A stretch of DNA of 24,550 bases, from contig JBARRS010000095.1 of NCBI GenBank assembly GCA_049644345.1, positions 1 to 24,550 of the forward strand, written 5' to 3'. Shown here piece by piece: positions 23,495 to 24,550 of this stretch. The position numbers and the translations under genes were made by a program. Every line of letters starts with the position of its first letter. Positions within the stretch are counted from its first letter, which is position 1. The notes beneath the pieces are model-generated. The model searched no databases and was not told the origin of the DNA. It saw only the letters and a program-made list of their open reading frames with translations. Origin of the DNA: JBARRS01 sp049644345 (GTDB lineage Bacteria > Actinomycetota > Thermoleophilia > Gaiellales > Gaiellaceae).

Positions 23495-24550
23495 GGCACC
23501 GTCAGCGGCTCGGTCACGAACTGGTCGGCGGCGGGCGCCGGCTCGAGCCGGCGCAGCTCCCGCACGTCGCGGACAAAGAGCACGGCCGCAGTAGACAGAA
23601 CGACCCAAGCCGTTGAGACCCAGAACGTCGTCGAGACGCCGATGGCGCCGGCGACGGGTCCGGCCACGGCGAACCCCAACGGCATGAACGCGATCGAGCC
23701 GAACCAGTCATAGGAAGAGACGCGCGAGAGCTTCTCCGGAGCAACGTGCTGCTGCAGCGTCGTCTCCCAGAGCGCGCCGAACAGCCCCATCGCGATCCCC
23801 GCCCCGAGCTGAGCGGCTGCGATGGCGGCGACGGGTGCGCGCAGCGCGAGAAGAGCTGTCGCAGGCGTCACGAGGAACACGCTGACCGTGCATGCGAGGA
23901 TCGGTCGCGCCGGCCGCCACCGGAGCGCGATTGCCCCGCCCGCGAGCCCGCCTGCGAAGAACGCGCTCTGGATTGCCCCCCAGGCCGGCGCGCCGCCGAG
24001 GGACTCCTTGGCGACGAGCGGGCCGAGGACGAACATCGGCGCCACCACCGCGAACAGGTATGTCGAGGCCCAGACGACGATCACCCACAGCCATGTGTGC
24101 GAGGTGAACTCGCGCCAGCCCCCCGCGAGCTCGGCGACGAACGTCTCCCGCCTCTCCGGTCGTGCAGAAGGCCGCGGCCGCAACATCGCCAGCGAAACAC
24201 CGCTGACGACGAACGTTCCGGCATCGGCTGCGAACGCCACGCCCGCGCCGGCAAGCCCGACGAGCACGCCGGCGATCGCGGGCCCGGCCAGGCTCGCGAC
24301 GCTGTTCGAGACACCCATCAGCGCGTTCGCCTGCTGGAGCCTCGGCGTGCTGACGGTGCTCGGCAGCAGACCCGTCGCAGCAGGGCGGAAGAACGCCTCG
24401 GCCGAGCCGTAGATCGAGGACAGGACGAGCAGGTGCCACAGGCGTGCCTGATCGGTGAGGAGCAAGACCGCGATCGTGGCTTGGCACGACCCACGGACTG
24501 CGTCGGAGCCGAGCATGACGAGTTGCCGCGGCAGGCGGTCGGCCCAGACG
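23491..24550 (-). CDS. MFS transporter (partial, 5' end outside window)
   Basis: Major facilitator exporter cut by the right edge; about 353 residues are visible. The open frame continues upstream of the ATG at 24516 with WADRLPRQLVMLGSDAVRG, the MFS loop 2-3 motif (usually GxxADRxxRR), so the true start lies beyond 24550. About ten membrane helices remain. SSIYGSAEAFFRPAATGLLP and LQQANALMGVSNSVASLAGPAIAGVL match the MFS_3/EntS-like exporter subfamily. Substrate unknown. It is co-translated with the dehydratase through a GTGA overlap, perhaps as an amino-acid or metabolite exporter (weak inference). Confidence 0.88.
   Translation of the reverse strand, partial: VWADRLPRQLVMLGSDAVRGSCQATIAVLLLTDQARLWHLLVLSSIYGSAEAFFRPAATGLLPSTVSTPRLQQANALMGVSNSVASLAGPAIAGVLVGLAGAGVAFAADAGTFVVSGVSLAMLRPRPSARPERRETFVAELAGGWREFTSHTWLWVIVVWASTYLFAVVAPMFVLGPLVAKESLGGAPAWGAIQSAFFAGGLAGGAIALRWRPARPILACTVSVFLVTPATALLALRAPVAAIAAAQLGAGIAMGLFGALWETTLQQHVAPEKLSRVSSYDWFGSIAFMPLGFAVAGPVAGAIGVSTTFWVSTAWVVLSTAAVLFVRDVRELRRLEPAPAADQFVTEPLTVP

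Overview
The window is high-GC bacterial DNA with dense gene packing, many GTG and TTG starts, and repeated 4-base stop/start overlaps (ATGA, GTGA, TTGA). The order rpmE - prfA - prmC - tsaC - (glyA - upp) - wecA-type gene - atpZ/I - atpBEFHAG, all on the minus strand, matches the actinobacterial block rho-rpmE-prfA-hemK-sua5-rfe-atpIBEFHAGDC. The glyA-upp pair beside it is also seen in Firmicutes. A deep-branching actinobacterium such as Thermoleophilia would fit, but that placement is inference.

Layout. At 1-704 (minus) is the N-terminal part of a DppC/OppC-type ABC permease, cut by the left edge. At 836-6077 (minus) is an F-type ATP synthase operon, atpZ-atpI-atpB-atpE-atpF-atpH-atpA-atpG. 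It stops after gamma: beta (atpD) and epsilon (atpC) do not follow. At 6202-7999 (plus) are an alpha/beta hydrolase and a DUF354 protein. At 7980-9167 (minus) is a polyprenyl-phosphate sugar-1-phosphate transferase. At 9233-14191 (plus) is a nucleotide-sugar module: a UDP-sugar 6-dehydrogenase, two short-chain epimerase/dehydratases, and a fusion of a sugar-isomerase TIM barrel to a CapD-type 4,6-dehydratase. At 15327-24550 (minus) is a long co-directional run: an edge-truncated MFS exporter, a threonine/serine dehydratase, rpmE, DUF1385, a secreted glucuronyl C5-epimerase-like protein, prfA, prmC, tsaC, glyA and upp.

The most notable feature lies at 14215-15379 (plus). A near-consensus -10 box is followed by an RNA leader that matches the fluoride (crcB-motif) riboswitch: P1, P2, the GAGGC/GCCTC pseudoknot and the invariant 3' segment TGATGGCCTCTACT. 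Just downstream, CCTCTAC can instead pair with GTAGAGG, which covers the ribosome-binding site. The leader therefore looks like a translational ON switch. The two genes behind it are not a fluoride channel, CLC-F antiporter, enolase or pyrophosphatase. They are two small soluble helical proteins I do not recognise, overlapping by 4 bases and sharing a spaced motif (LY-x9-LRF, then an aromatic two residues on), so they look like diverged paralogs. This is a candidate undescribed fluoride-response module.

The plus-strand genes interrupt an otherwise conserved minus-strand housekeeping block, so they look like insertions of envelope and stress functions. The uronate-forming dehydrogenase, the CapD fusion, the lipid-linked sugar transferase and the secreted C5-epimerase may together build and modify a uronic-acid surface glycan. 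No glycosyltransferase of a clear family, flippase or polymerase is visible here.
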